From the NCBI GenBank assembly GCA_012798025.1, contig JAAZNX010000149.1:1-19732 (forward strand): 19,732 nt of DNA, in the 5' to 3' direction. The stretch's first letter is position 1. Every line of letters starts with the position of its first letter. Position numbers and translations under genes: made by a program. The notes below the pieces were generated by a model. It was given only the letters and a program-made list of their open reading frames with translations, was not told the origin of the DNA and did not search any database. Positions 8,208 to 14,809 of this stretch are shown piece by piece. Source of the DNA: Methanothrix sp. GTDB taxonomy: Archaea; Halobacteriota; Methanosarcinia; Methanotrichales; Methanotrichaceae.

Positions 8208-10127
8208 TCATGCTATGGTGGGATGTCTATTCCTCTTGGCGGCCTTGAGAACTCCCTTGCAGGCCACCATCGATCGGTGACATTTTTCAGCCAGGTTCCT
8301 GACCTCCGCCGCGCCAGGATCGCCTTCGACTTCCATCCTGGCTGACGTTCCACAGTAAATTTTAAAGGCCTTCTTGTAGGCTTTGAGTGCCGTCTTGCAG
8401 CACTCCTCTTTGTCCTGCACTCTGGCCAAAGAAACATAAGCAAAAGCCATATCCTTCAAGATGTCGGCATACTCTAAAGGCGCCTTTTCCACAGTAAAAT
8501 ATTCCATGGCAGATTCACAGGCTTCAATGGCTTTCAGACAATTTTCAGCCGCGTCTTCAGTCTCAGCCAGGGTGATGAAGCTATAGCCAAGATTCTTTTT
8601 TGCATCCGCGGCCTCTTCTGGGCATCTTCCCTCGTAAAGCTCAATAGCCCTTTCGCATGCTTCAATAGATCTTTGGCAGTTTCCCGCTCTGTCCTCCACC
8701 TCGGCCAGAGCCGAATACGCTGCCCAGAGCAGCATCTGGACCTCCGCATGCTCCAGAGGATGCATACTGGCATCATAAATTCTAAGAGCTTCGCGACAGG
8801 CATTCACAGCTTTGTTGCAGTCTTCTGCTTTCGCATTTGCAGAAATTTCTGTATCTGCTAACTTAATAAGAGTTATGGCCAGATCCTTCTGGCATGATGC
8901 GTACTTCAAAGGCTGAAACTCCTCAGTATAAAGCTGAAGCCTCTCCCGACAGGCATCCAGGGCAAGAAGACAGTTTTCTGCTCTATTCTCGATGTCTGCT
9001 AAGGTGAGATAGGCGAGCCATAAGATTTTATGGGCTTCTGCCCAGTCCTCAGGATAGCTTTCCAGAGTATAGACCTTGAGGGCCTCCTGGGCGGCATGAA
9101 CAGCTCGCATGCAGCTCTGGGCTGTGTCATCGCTTTCGGCCAAGATCAGATAGACATTTCCAAGATTGCGTTGAGTGAGTGCGTATTGTTTTGGAAACTG
9201 CTCCAGCGAATAGATCTGCAGAGCCCTCCTGTAGGCCTCCAGGGCGCGCTGGCAGTTCTCCGGGCCATCTTCGCATTCCGCAAGGGTTAGATATGCGTTC
9301 CCAAGGTTGTTCTGGGTTGCGGCATATGGCACAGGCTGGCTTTCCGGCCGACAGACCTGTAATGCTTCATTGCATGCCTGGATGGCACGCCTGCAATTCT
9401 CCGCTCGGTCCTCGGCCTCTGATAGCGATAAATACGCCACAGACAGATTGTTTTTCACAGCCGAATACCTCTCTGGTGAGCGATTCAAAGTGTAGAATTG
9501 CATGGCTTCGTCGTAGGCTGTGATGGCATTCTTGCAGTTTTTCGCGCGTTCTGATGCCTCTGCCAGGGTTATATATGCGCTGCCGAGGTTGATCTTTACG
9601 TCTGCATATTGGTATGGGTTGTCCTTTGGTAAATAAACCTTGAGGGCCTCTTTGCAGGCAGCGATGGCGTTTTTGCTGTTTTCCACCCTGTTTTCCCGCT
9701 CGGCCAGCTTTCGAAAGGCAGAGCCCAGCTCTTGTTGCAATTGCGCAAAGTCCCAGGGAGCACTTGAAATGGAGAAGGATCGCAGGGCCTCCATCCAGTA
9801 GCCGATGGCCTTCTTGAGGTCCTCTGCACGATTTGTCAGGTCCGCATTGGCCGCATAGGCAAAGCCCAGAGACCTCATGACTCTTGCGCGAGGGATCGAC
9901 TGTGGCTCTTCTGTGTAAGCCTCCATGGCCTTCTGATATGCCTGAATGGCACGCATGCAGTTTTCAGGATTTTTAGCGATCTTCCCGATTTGCAGGCAGA
10001 TGTCGCCCACCTTCCTGTGTATATTGCTCCTCTTCAAAGAGTCCATCTCAAAGGCCAGCATCTTTTCGTACACAGCTAATGCCTTTTCATACTCCTCAAT
10101 ACCTTCTGCCATCATGCCAAGTGCCAT
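8208..10127 (-). CDS. TPR-like repeat protein with 47-residue repeats (639 aa)
   Basis: A soluble helical-repeat scaffold, probably cytoplasmic, since there is no signal peptide or transmembrane segment. From residue 53 to 571 it consists of eleven consecutive repeats, nearly all exactly 47 residues, with a partial twelfth at 572-591. A consensus unit is about DRAENC-KAI-AC-EAL-VY------P--YA---NNLG-AYLTLAE-E. This contains the two TPR helices (NLGxAYxxLA and AxxAYxEALxxY) with a longer linker than the canonical 34-residue TPR or the 42-residue kinesin-light-chain type. Cysteines recur at repeat positions 6 and 13. The partner and role cannot be read from sequence; such arrays generally mediate protein-protein binding. 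The ATG at 10127 follows an in-frame TAG by two codons. ATGs at 10115 and 10112 are alternatives, and the GGAGG at about 10148 is too distant to decide. Confidence 0.88.
   Translation of the reverse strand: MALGMMAEGIEEYEKALAVYEKMLAFEMDSLKRSNIHRKVGDICLQIGKIAKNPENCMRAIQAYQKAMEAYTEEPQSIPRARVMRSLGFAYAANADLTNRAEDLKKAIGYWMEALRSFSISSAPWDFAQLQQELGSAFRKLAERENRVENSKNAIAACKEALKVYLPKDNPYQYADVKINLGSAYITLAEASERAKNCKNAITAYDEAMQFYTLNRSPERYSAVKNNLSVAYLSLSEAEDRAENCRRAIQACNEALQVCRPESQPVPYAATQNNLGNAYLTLAECEDGPENCQRALEAYRRALQIYSLEQFPKQYALTQRNLGNVYLILAESDDTAQSCMRAVHAAQEALKVYTLESYPEDWAEAHKILWLAYLTLADIENRAENCLLALDACRERLQLYTEEFQPLKYASCQKDLAITLIKLADTEISANAKAEDCNKAVNACREALRIYDASMHPLEHAEVQMLLWAAYSALAEVEDRAGNCQRSIEACERAIELYEGRCPEEAADAKKNLGYSFITLAETEDAAENCLKAIEACESAMEYFTVEKAPLEYADILKDMAFAYVSLARVQDKEECCKTALKAYKKAFKIYCGTSARMEVEGDPGAAEVRNLAEKCHRSMVACKGVLKAAKRNRHPTIA
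8415..9971 (-). repeat. Array of eleven 47-residue (141-bp) coding repeats
   Basis: In protein coordinates the units begin at residues 53, 99, 146, 193, 240, 287, 334, 381, 432, 479 and 525. Spacing is 47 except for 46-residue units at the first and tenth repeats and a four-residue insertion (ISAN) before the ninth. The DNA copies are diverged, so this is an old amplification maintained at protein level rather than a recent tandem duplication. Confidence 0.85.
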
Positions 10128-10226
10128 CCTTATCTACTGCACATCCTCCATAAGATCGATGCTACATCTACTCTTCGGACCGAATTATTCTTAAGGATGA
10201 GATGGCTGTCCGTGGTAAGTCGACTG

Positions 10227-10865
10227 TTATTCTTGCGTGCCTTCTGCCAGCCTCATGAGCCTGATGACATCTTCATCGCCAAGCTGCGGGAATTGTTCAT
10301 AATGCTCCCCTACAGCCAGGAAGTTTTGTGGCACTTGCAGGACAACCATCTCGTCTGCATTGTCCTTGATCCTTTCAGCTGCACTTGCGGATGAAACGGG
10401 GACGGCCACGACGATCCTTTTCGGATTTCTATGCTTCAGCTCCATGATGGCCAGCAAAATGGTGAGCCCTGTGGCCACACCGTCGTCGACGATTATTGCC
10501 ACCTTTCCAGCTACTGGCAGTGGCTCTCTGCCTTTCAGATAAACTTGCCTTCTGCGCCTGGCTTCTGCCATCTCCTTTTCAGCCTGCAAATTGAGCCATT
10601 CCTGGTCCAGATGAGACATGCCGAGGCTGTCGCATATCATGTGGCCGTCCTCGGCCACCGCGCCTACTGCACACTCTTCGTTTCCCGGATAGCCGATCTT
10701 TCTGGTTATCACTAAATCAAGTGGAGCATGAAGACTTTTAGCAATCTCATAGCCGAGAACAACACCGCCTCTTGGCAGTGCTAAAATCACGATTTCATCT
10801 CCTCTGTATTTGGCCAGGGCCTCTGCAAGCAGTCTTCCAGCCTCAGCTCTGTTCTTGAAACGCAT
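10227..10865 (-). CDS. Phosphoribosyltransferase-family protein
   Basis: Type I phosphoribosyltransferase fold. The PRPP-binding signature is VAIIVDDGVATGLT, with the two acidic residues and the ATG loop. It also has ALPRGGVVLGYEIA near the N-terminus and TRKIGYPGNEECAVGAVAEDG, typical of the predicted phosphoribosyltransferase group (COG1926) whose substrate is generally unknown. It transfers or cleaves ribose-5-phosphate using PRPP, but the base or acceptor cannot be specified. The open frame extends to an ATG at 10883. I prefer the ATG at 10865 because the TATA box at 10891-10898 would start transcription near 10870 and because MRFKNRAEAGRLLAEAL looks like the family start. The gene appears to have its own promoter downstream of the small membrane protein gene. 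Confidence 0.88.
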   Translation of the reverse strand: MRFKNRAEAGRLLAEALAKYRGDEIVILALPRGGVVLGYEIAKSLHAPLDLVITRKIGYPGNEECAVGAVAEDGHMICDSLGMSHLDQEWLNLQAEKEMAEARRRRQVYLKGREPLPVAGKVAIIVDDGVATGLTILLAIMELKHRNPKRIVVAVPVSSASAAERIKDNADEMVVLQVPQNFLAVGEHYEQFPQLGDEDVIRLMRLAEGTQE

Positions 10866-10888
10866 GAACAATACTGTTCCCATGCAAA

Positions 10889-10900
10889 GACTATAAAATT
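10889..10900 (-). promoter_or_regulatory. TATA-box promoter of the phosphoribosyltransferase gene
   Basis: The minus strand reads AATTTTATAGTC. Its centre is about 26 bp before position 10870, so it favours the internal ATG (10865) as a near-leaderless start over the ATG at 10883. Confidence 0.45.
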
Positions 10901-10931
10901 ATTGGGATTTTTTTTGAGAACTTCTCACAGC

Positions 10932-11186
10932 CTAGAATATGAAGGGGGCAATATCGAATAGCGTCAGGGCAATTACTGCAGCCACCCAGTAAAGCGGTCT
11001 GTTGTAATACCATGCCATTTTGCCGCGGGCATAGATGTAGACGATGTATGGAAAAAGAGGCACGAAGGAGAGCATGGGGCTTGGCTCCACTTTTAAGACA
11101 TAGCTGAATATATATCCCTGGCAAAGAAGACAGAGAACGGTTACCAGGCCGACCTTGGATTGGTTGTTCAACCTCATTTGTATCAC
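10932..11186 (-). CDS. Small membrane protein, three predicted helices (84 aa)
   Basis: Function not recognised. Hydrophobic segments lie at about residues 12-30 (VGLVTVLCLLCQGYIFSYVL), 37-52 (PMLSFVPLFPYIVYIYA) and 64-84 (the C-terminal LYWVAAVIALTLF region), so most of the protein is membrane-embedded. The frame opens with GTG at 11186, overlapping the TGA of the nucleotidyltransferase gene in a GTGA arrangement that suggests translational coupling. An ATG at 11177 is an alternative. The tight coupling is the main argument that the gene is real and expressed with its upstream neighbour. Whether it works with that enzyme in envelope glycan synthesis is speculation. Confidence 0.7.
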   Translation of the reverse strand: MIQMRLNNQSKVGLVTVLCLLCQGYIFSYVLKVEPSPMLSFVPLFPYIVYIYARGKMAWYYNRPLYWVAAVIALTLFDIAPFIF

Positions 11187-12235
11187 AGCGATATGTCAGA
11201 GTTGTCTCCGACGATGAGTCGGTGCCCTTTTGGCAGTACGACGCCCTCCTGGATCTTAACGTTTCTGCCAATCAGGCTCTCTACGATCTTTCCAGCGTTG
11301 ATTATCCGGCTCTCGTCCATGATTATCGAATCCTCCACCTCCGTCCCGCAGATCTGGCATCCATATCCAACTGAGGTATATGGGCCGATGTATGTGTCTG
11401 ATATTATGCTGCCCTTTCCAATGATGCAGGGCCCCTTTATCACCGATCTATCTATCTTAGCCTTCTCTTCGATGATCACCCTGCCCATAACCCTAGACTC
11501 CTCGATCAGGCCGTCATTTCTCGTTTTTATATCATCAAGGATGAGGCGGTTGGCCTCAAAGATGTCCTCAGGCTTGCCCGTATCCTTCCACCATCCCTCC
11601 ACGAAAGATGCGTCAACCTTGTATCCGTGCTCAATCAGCCACTGAATGGCATCGGTGATCTCCAGCTCATCTCTCCATGATGGTTTGATGGACTTGCAGG
11701 CATCGATTATCATCGGCTTGAAGAAGTAGACTCCTACAAGTGCATAATTGGAGGGAGGGACTTTGGGCTTCTCAACCAGCCTCCTGATGCTTCCATCCTG
11801 GTTGAGGTCGGCAACTCCGAAGCGCTGAGGATCATCAACCTTGGTGAGAAGCACGCTTGCATCGCTCTTCAGACTGCTGAACCTTTTTTCATGCCGAACT
11901 ATGCCGTCTCTTAGGATGTTATCTCCCAGGTACATAACAAAATCGTCATCCAGAAAATTTTCGGCAACTATTATGGTGTGAGCAAGTCCCTTGGGCTCGC
12001 CTTGATAGATGAACTCGATGGGGACATCCCATGCCCCAGACTTCACAGTATCGATGACCTGATCTTTGTTCGGGCCCAGGATTATTCCTATCTCATCAAC
12101 ACCTGCCTCGATGACATCCTCGATGGCATAGAATAGTACGGGCTTGTTTGCAACGGGTATGAGCTGTTTTTGCTGGGAGTAGGTAAGAGGACGGAGCCTG
12201 GTTCCTGAACCGCCGGAGAGTATGAGTGCTTTCAC
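11183..12235 (-). CDS. Glucose-1-phosphate thymidylyltransferase-like sugar nucleotidyltransferase, long RmlA form (350 aa)
   Basis: Catalyses nucleoside triphosphate + sugar-1-phosphate to nucleoside diphosphate-sugar, most likely dTDP-glucose formation for surface glycans. The N-terminal nucleotidyltransferase domain has GGSGTRLRPL (residues 8-17), LIPVANKP (25-32), QGEPKGLAH (78-86) and metal-binding YLGDN (102-106). A left-handed beta-helix with hexapeptide repeats fills the C-terminal third (from about 243), ending PKGHRLIVGDNSDISL, as in the long RmlA-type enzymes of about 355 residues. I set the start at the GTG at 12235 because the conserved sequence KALILSGGSGTR begins there and a Shine-Dalgarno GAGGT sits at 12242-12246. 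The longer frame to 12334 adds 33 unconserved residues. Substrate specificity (dTTP versus UTP, glucose versus another hexose) is not proven. It overlaps the small membrane protein gene downstream. Confidence 0.9.
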   Translation of the reverse strand: MKALILSGGSGTRLRPLTYSQQKQLIPVANKPVLFYAIEDVIEAGVDEIGIILGPNKDQVIDTVKSGAWDVPIEFIYQGEPKGLAHTIIVAENFLDDDFVMYLGDNILRDGIVRHEKRFSSLKSDASVLLTKVDDPQRFGVADLNQDGSIRRLVEKPKVPPSNYALVGVYFFKPMIIDACKSIKPSWRDELEITDAIQWLIEHGYKVDASFVEGWWKDTGKPEDIFEANRLILDDIKTRNDGLIEESRVMGRVIIEEKAKIDRSVIKGPCIIGKGSIISDTYIGPYTSVGYGCQICGTEVEDSIIMDESRIINAGKIVESLIGRNVKIQEGVVLPKGHRLIVGDNSDISL

Positions 12236-12283
12236 AAATATACCTCGAAGCTGAAACGCTGTCGAGCAGATTACCCCCTTGTC

Positions 12284-12294
12284 AAGATATACCC
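12284..12294 (-). promoter_or_regulatory. Possible TATA box for the nucleotidyltransferase gene
   Basis: The minus strand reads GGGTATATCTTG, about 54 bp before the GTG start. This gives a leader of roughly 28 nt that would include the GAGGT ribosome binding site. It also argues that the frame upstream of 12235 is not translated. Confidence 0.4.
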
Positions 12295-12346
12295 TTCGAT
12301 CGCTCAGTTGCAAAGAAGGTGGGGAAAAACACATGAGCTGCTTTTT

Positions 12347-13555
12347 TTACGGTCCCGGGTATATGACTTCAATATTATCTATGTTGAGTATAAGTTTTCG
12401 TAGCTCTTCGCATTCGATCGGGTGTTTAAACTCGCTGCACATCTTGACCCTCTCAGAGAGATCGTCGAGCTCCTCATCTTTGAGATGGTAGCCCATCCTC
12501 TGAGTTATGTACTTCAGAGCCTTTGCTCCAGTATGCTTACCTATGATGATATGTCTGGCCGCGCCAACTAATTCAGGCGAGTAGAGCTCATAGGTCCTGG
12601 GCTCCTCCAGGACTGCAGCCACATGAATTCCTGACTCGTGGGCAAACGCGTTGGTTCCGACCACTGCCTTGTTCTTGGCTACTGGAACACCTGAATAGGT
12701 CTCCACCAGCTTGGATAGGTCTTTTAGCTTGGTAAGGTCGTAGCGATCTATGCCGTGATGCAGCCTCAATGCAACCACGAGCTCTTCTAGTGGTGTGTTT
12801 CCGCTGCGCTCTCCAATCCCGTTCACAGTCGTGTGAAGCTGCTTTGCGCCAGCCTCAGCGCCTGCCAGGGTATTTGCCAGGGCCAACCCTAGGTCATCAT
12901 GGCAGTGCATGCAAATTGGAGTCTTCACGACCTTCCTCAGCTCGCTGATCATGTAATAGGTGGTTCGCGGATTCATTATCCCTACTGTATCGGCGACGCT
13001 GATGTAATCGGCATGAAATTCTTCAGCCCTCTTGTAGAGCTTCTTGAGGGTCTCAAAATTAGTGCGCGTGGCATCCTCTGCAGAGAATCGCACGATCAGA
13101 CCGTGATCCTTTGCGTATTCAACGGCGTCCAGGGCACAGCGAACGGCCTCAGGACAGCTCATATGCAGTTTATGCTTTAGATGGAGGTCAGAGGTAGCGA
13201 TGAATATGCTGACCATGTCTACGCCGCAGTCCAAGGCTGCATCCACATCGCTTTTGACTGAACGAGAAAGTGCTGAGATCTTTGCATCAAGCCCAAGGTT
13301 GCAGACCTCTTTTACGGCATTCATCTCGGCTGCAGAGACCACGGGAAAGCCAGCCTCTATAACCTCTACGCCTATTCCATCCAGCCGCAGCGCAATATCC
13401 AATTTCTCATCGGCGCGAAAGACCACTCCCGGCATCTGCTCTCCATCACGGAGGGTGACGTCGCAAATTTCGATATCTAATGGGGGAGTTTTGGCCATTG
13501 CCAAAAACTGATTGATGGAATAGTCCTGCATATCACAGGATATGTGATGATTCAT
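12347..13555 (-). CDS. aksA: Homocitrate synthase AksA (coenzyme B biosynthesis), LeuA/CimA superfamily
   Basis: Condenses acetyl-CoA with 2-oxoglutarate and longer 2-oxo diacids in the chain-elongation route to the 7-mercaptoheptanoyl arm of coenzyme B. The catalytic TIM barrel shows VTLRDGEQMPG (residues 33-43), FSAEDATRT (157-165), the metal-binding HCHDDLGLA (217-225), VNGIGERSGNTPLEE (244-258) and FAHESGIH (304-311). At about 400 residues it has a short linker region but lacks the C-terminal allosteric domain of 2-isopropylmalate and citramalate synthases (about 490-520 aa in archaea). That is why AksA is favoured. The start is uncertain: ATGs at 13555, 13531 and 13498 are all possible, and homology begins only around residue 24. 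A nitrogen-fixation-type NifV is a less likely alternative. Confidence 0.85.
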   Translation of the reverse strand: MNHHISCDMQDYSINQFLAMAKTPPLDIEICDVTLRDGEQMPGVVFRADEKLDIALRLDGIGVEVIEAGFPVVSAAEMNAVKEVCNLGLDAKISALSRSVKSDVDAALDCGVDMVSIFIATSDLHLKHKLHMSCPEAVRCALDAVEYAKDHGLIVRFSAEDATRTNFETLKKLYKRAEEFHADYISVADTVGIMNPRTTYYMISELRKVVKTPICMHCHDDLGLALANTLAGAEAGAKQLHTTVNGIGERSGNTPLEELVVALRLHHGIDRYDLTKLKDLSKLVETYSGVPVAKNKAVVGTNAFAHESGIHVAAVLEEPRTYELYSPELVGAARHIIIGKHTGAKALKYITQRMGYHLKDEELDDLSERVKMCSEFKHPIECEELRKLILNIDNIEVIYPGP

Positions 13556-13647
13556 TACATAAATTGGTTTCGAAGGAAGATTGTTTCCGGCAAGCTGTTG
13601 ACAGGAATATTTAGGATGAAATCAGTTTGGGTCGGTTCTAAGACAAA

Positions 13648-13659
13648 GACTATATACAT
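13648..13659 (+). promoter_or_regulatory. TATA-box promoter of the Mrp/NBP35 gene
   Basis: GACTATATACAT lies on the plus strand with its centre about 29 bp before the ATG at 13683, predicting a nearly leaderless transcript. It sits in the 127-bp divergent region between aksA and this gene. Confidence 0.55.
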
Positions 13660-13682
13660 GATCTCATAAGCTCCAATATGTC

Positions 13683-14564
13683 ATGAAAAGTTCACCGAAA
13701 TCAGAAACGACGAATTCCGAGCATTGCGATGGCTCATGTGGCTCCTGTCAGGAGAAAGAGAGCTGCACCGATCCGAGGGCCTTGCAGCTCGAGACAGAAG
13801 ATCGAATGGCTAAAATCAAGCACAAGATTGTGGTTGGAAGCGGAAAGGGAGGAGTTGGCAAGAGCACAGTTACAGTAAACCTGGCCGTTGCCCTGCAAGG
13901 CAGGGGATACAAGGTTGGCATTCTGGACGCAGACATAACAGGCCCAAATATCCCCAAGCTTCTGGGAATTGAGGACCAGCATCTGATGCCCGGTCCAAAC
14001 GGACTTGAGCCTGCCAATGCCAATGGATTGAAGGTAATCTCAATGGCCCTGCTCCTCAAGAGCCCGGACTCGGCAGTGGTCTGGCGCGGCCCCATGAAGA
14101 TGGCAGCCCTAAAGCAGTTCATATCAGAGGTCAACTGGGGAGATCTTGATTTTCTGCTGGTGGACCTACCACCAGGAACCAGCGACGAGCCCATCAGCGC
14201 TGTACAGCTCATCTCCGGCCTGGATGGCGCAATAGTCGTCACCACGCCCCAAGAGGTAGCCTTGCTGGACTCTCGTAAGGCTGTTAACATGTTCCGTCTT
14301 ATGGAGGTGCGGGTCTTGGGCGTTGTGGAGAACATGAGCGGCCTCGTGTGTCCACACTGCGGCGAGAGGATTGAGGTCTTCAAAACGGGTGGTGGTGAGC
14401 GGGCAGCGCGAGAGCTAAATGTGCCTTTCTTGGGAGCCATACCACTGGACGCAGAAATCGGGAGGCTTGGCGACATGGGCCAGACATTCACAACGAAAGA
14501 GACGCAGGCTGCAAAGGCATTCGACCAGGTCGTGGGAGCCATCCTGGCGAGGCTACATGGCTAG
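13683..14564 (+). CDS. Mrp/NBP35-family Fe-S cluster carrier ATPase (293 aa)
   Basis: Cytosolic P-loop NTPase that binds and transfers [4Fe-4S] clusters to apo-proteins. An N-terminal cysteine cluster (C15, C19, C22, C28; spacing x3, x2, x5) resembles the ferredoxin-like N-terminus of NBP35 and many archaeal Mrp proteins. The deviant Walker A GSGKGGVGKS is at 52-61, LDADITGPNIP at about 81-91, VDLPPGTSDEP at about 160-170, and the bridging-cluster CPHCG motif (C223, C226) sits near the dimer interface. The length is normal for the family. The start ATG is supported by the TATA box about 29 bp upstream. Methanogens carry many Fe-S enzymes; the radical SAM gene downstream on the same strand is one potential client, but that pairing is inference. 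Confidence 0.94.
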   Translation: MKSSPKSETTNSEHCDGSCGSCQEKESCTDPRALQLETEDRMAKIKHKIVVGSGKGGVGKSTVTVNLAVALQGRGYKVGILDADITGPNIPKLLGIEDQHLMPGPNGLEPANANGLKVISMALLLKSPDSAVVWRGPMKMAALKQFISEVNWGDLDFLLVDLPPGTSDEPISAVQLISGLDGAIVVTTPQEVALLDSRKAVNMFRLMEVRVLGVVENMSGLVCPHCGERIEVFKTGGGERAARELNVPFLGAIPLDAEIGRLGDMGQTFTTKETQAAKAFDQVVGAILARLHG

Positions 14565-14578
14565 AGCATCTTGCCAAA

Positions 14579-14592
14579 AGATATAAATATTT
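14579..14592 (+). promoter_or_regulatory. TATA-like element at the start of a structured intergenic region
   Basis: AGATATAAATATTT follows the Mrp gene stop by about 15 bp. It matches an archaeal TATA element and would start a transcript near 14611, just ahead of the inverted repeats. It could equally be AT-rich sequence at the 3' end of the Mrp transcript. Confidence 0.35.
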
Positions 14593-14610
14593 ATTCGTAT
14601 AAGCTCTTAA

Positions 14611-14716
14611 ATGGGGCCCTAAAAGGGCTGATGCTGTAGCGCAAAATATGCTGTAAAAGCCGACACCACTGGTCACTAAAGCAAGATTCACCTCCCGCAA
14701 TGTGATGTGTCGGCTC
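14611..14716 (+). ncRNA. Candidate structured RNA or regulatory leader between the Mrp and radical SAM genes
   Basis: No protein-coding frame is convincing here. Visible structure includes a short hairpin GCCCT-aaa-AGGGC (14616-14628), a direct repeat ATGCTGTA (14630-14637 and 14648-14655), and a perfect 9-bp inverted repeat AGCCGACAC (14658-14666) with GTGTCGGCT (14707-14715) enclosing 40 nt, with inner TCAC/GTGA pairing possible. It does not fit a tRNA. Clean C/D boxes (RUGAUGA/CUGA) or an H/ACA tail are not evident. It may be an unclassified sRNA, a leader, or a protein-binding DNA palindrome. The strand is chosen from the upstream TATA element only. Confidence 0.3.
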
Positions 14717-14749
14717 ACCCTCCTTTATGCTCGTCAATCCTGCAAGCGA

Positions 14750-14759
14750 ATTTATAACT
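14750..14759 (+). promoter_or_regulatory. TATA-box promoter of the radical SAM gene
   Basis: ATTTATAACT lies on the plus strand with its centre near 14754, predicting transcription from about 14780. The transcript would begin almost directly with the 14783-14800 hairpin and reach the ATG at 14810 after about 30 nt. Confidence 0.5.
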
Positions 14760-14782
14760 TATGAGAGGAGATATGAGATCGG

Positions 14783-14800
14783 GGCTTGGCTGTCCAAGCC
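14783..14800 (+). promoter_or_regulatory. 5' leader hairpin upstream of the radical SAM gene
   Basis: GGCTTGG and CCAAGCC form a perfect 7-bp stem closed by a CTGT loop, ending 9 bp before the chosen ATG. It lies at the predicted 5' end of the mRNA. It could stabilise the transcript or influence ribosome access. Confidence 0.4.
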
Positions 14801-14809
14801 GGATCAACC

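Noticed and set aside
12236..12334. N-terminal extension of the nucleotidyltransferase to an ATG at 12334
   Set aside because: The 33 extra residues resemble nothing in the family, a GAGGT ribosome binding site sits directly ahead of the GTG at 12235, and a TATA element lies within the extension.
13748..14542. 264-codon minus-strand open frame opposite the Mrp/NBP35 gene
   Set aside because: The plus-strand protein is unambiguous. The antisense translation is low-complexity Ser/Pro/Thr/Arg-rich, typical of a shadow frame.
14611..14716. tRNA, box C/D or H/ACA guide RNA in the structured intergenic region
   Set aside because: No cloverleaf or T-loop sequence is present, no proper RUGAUGA and CUGA box pair is seen, and there is no ACA following the 9-bp stem. 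Left as an unclassified candidate.
14786..14809. TTG start of the radical SAM gene
   Set aside because: The codon lies inside a perfect hairpin near the predicted transcript start, and conserved sequence begins just after the ATG pair at 14810/14813.
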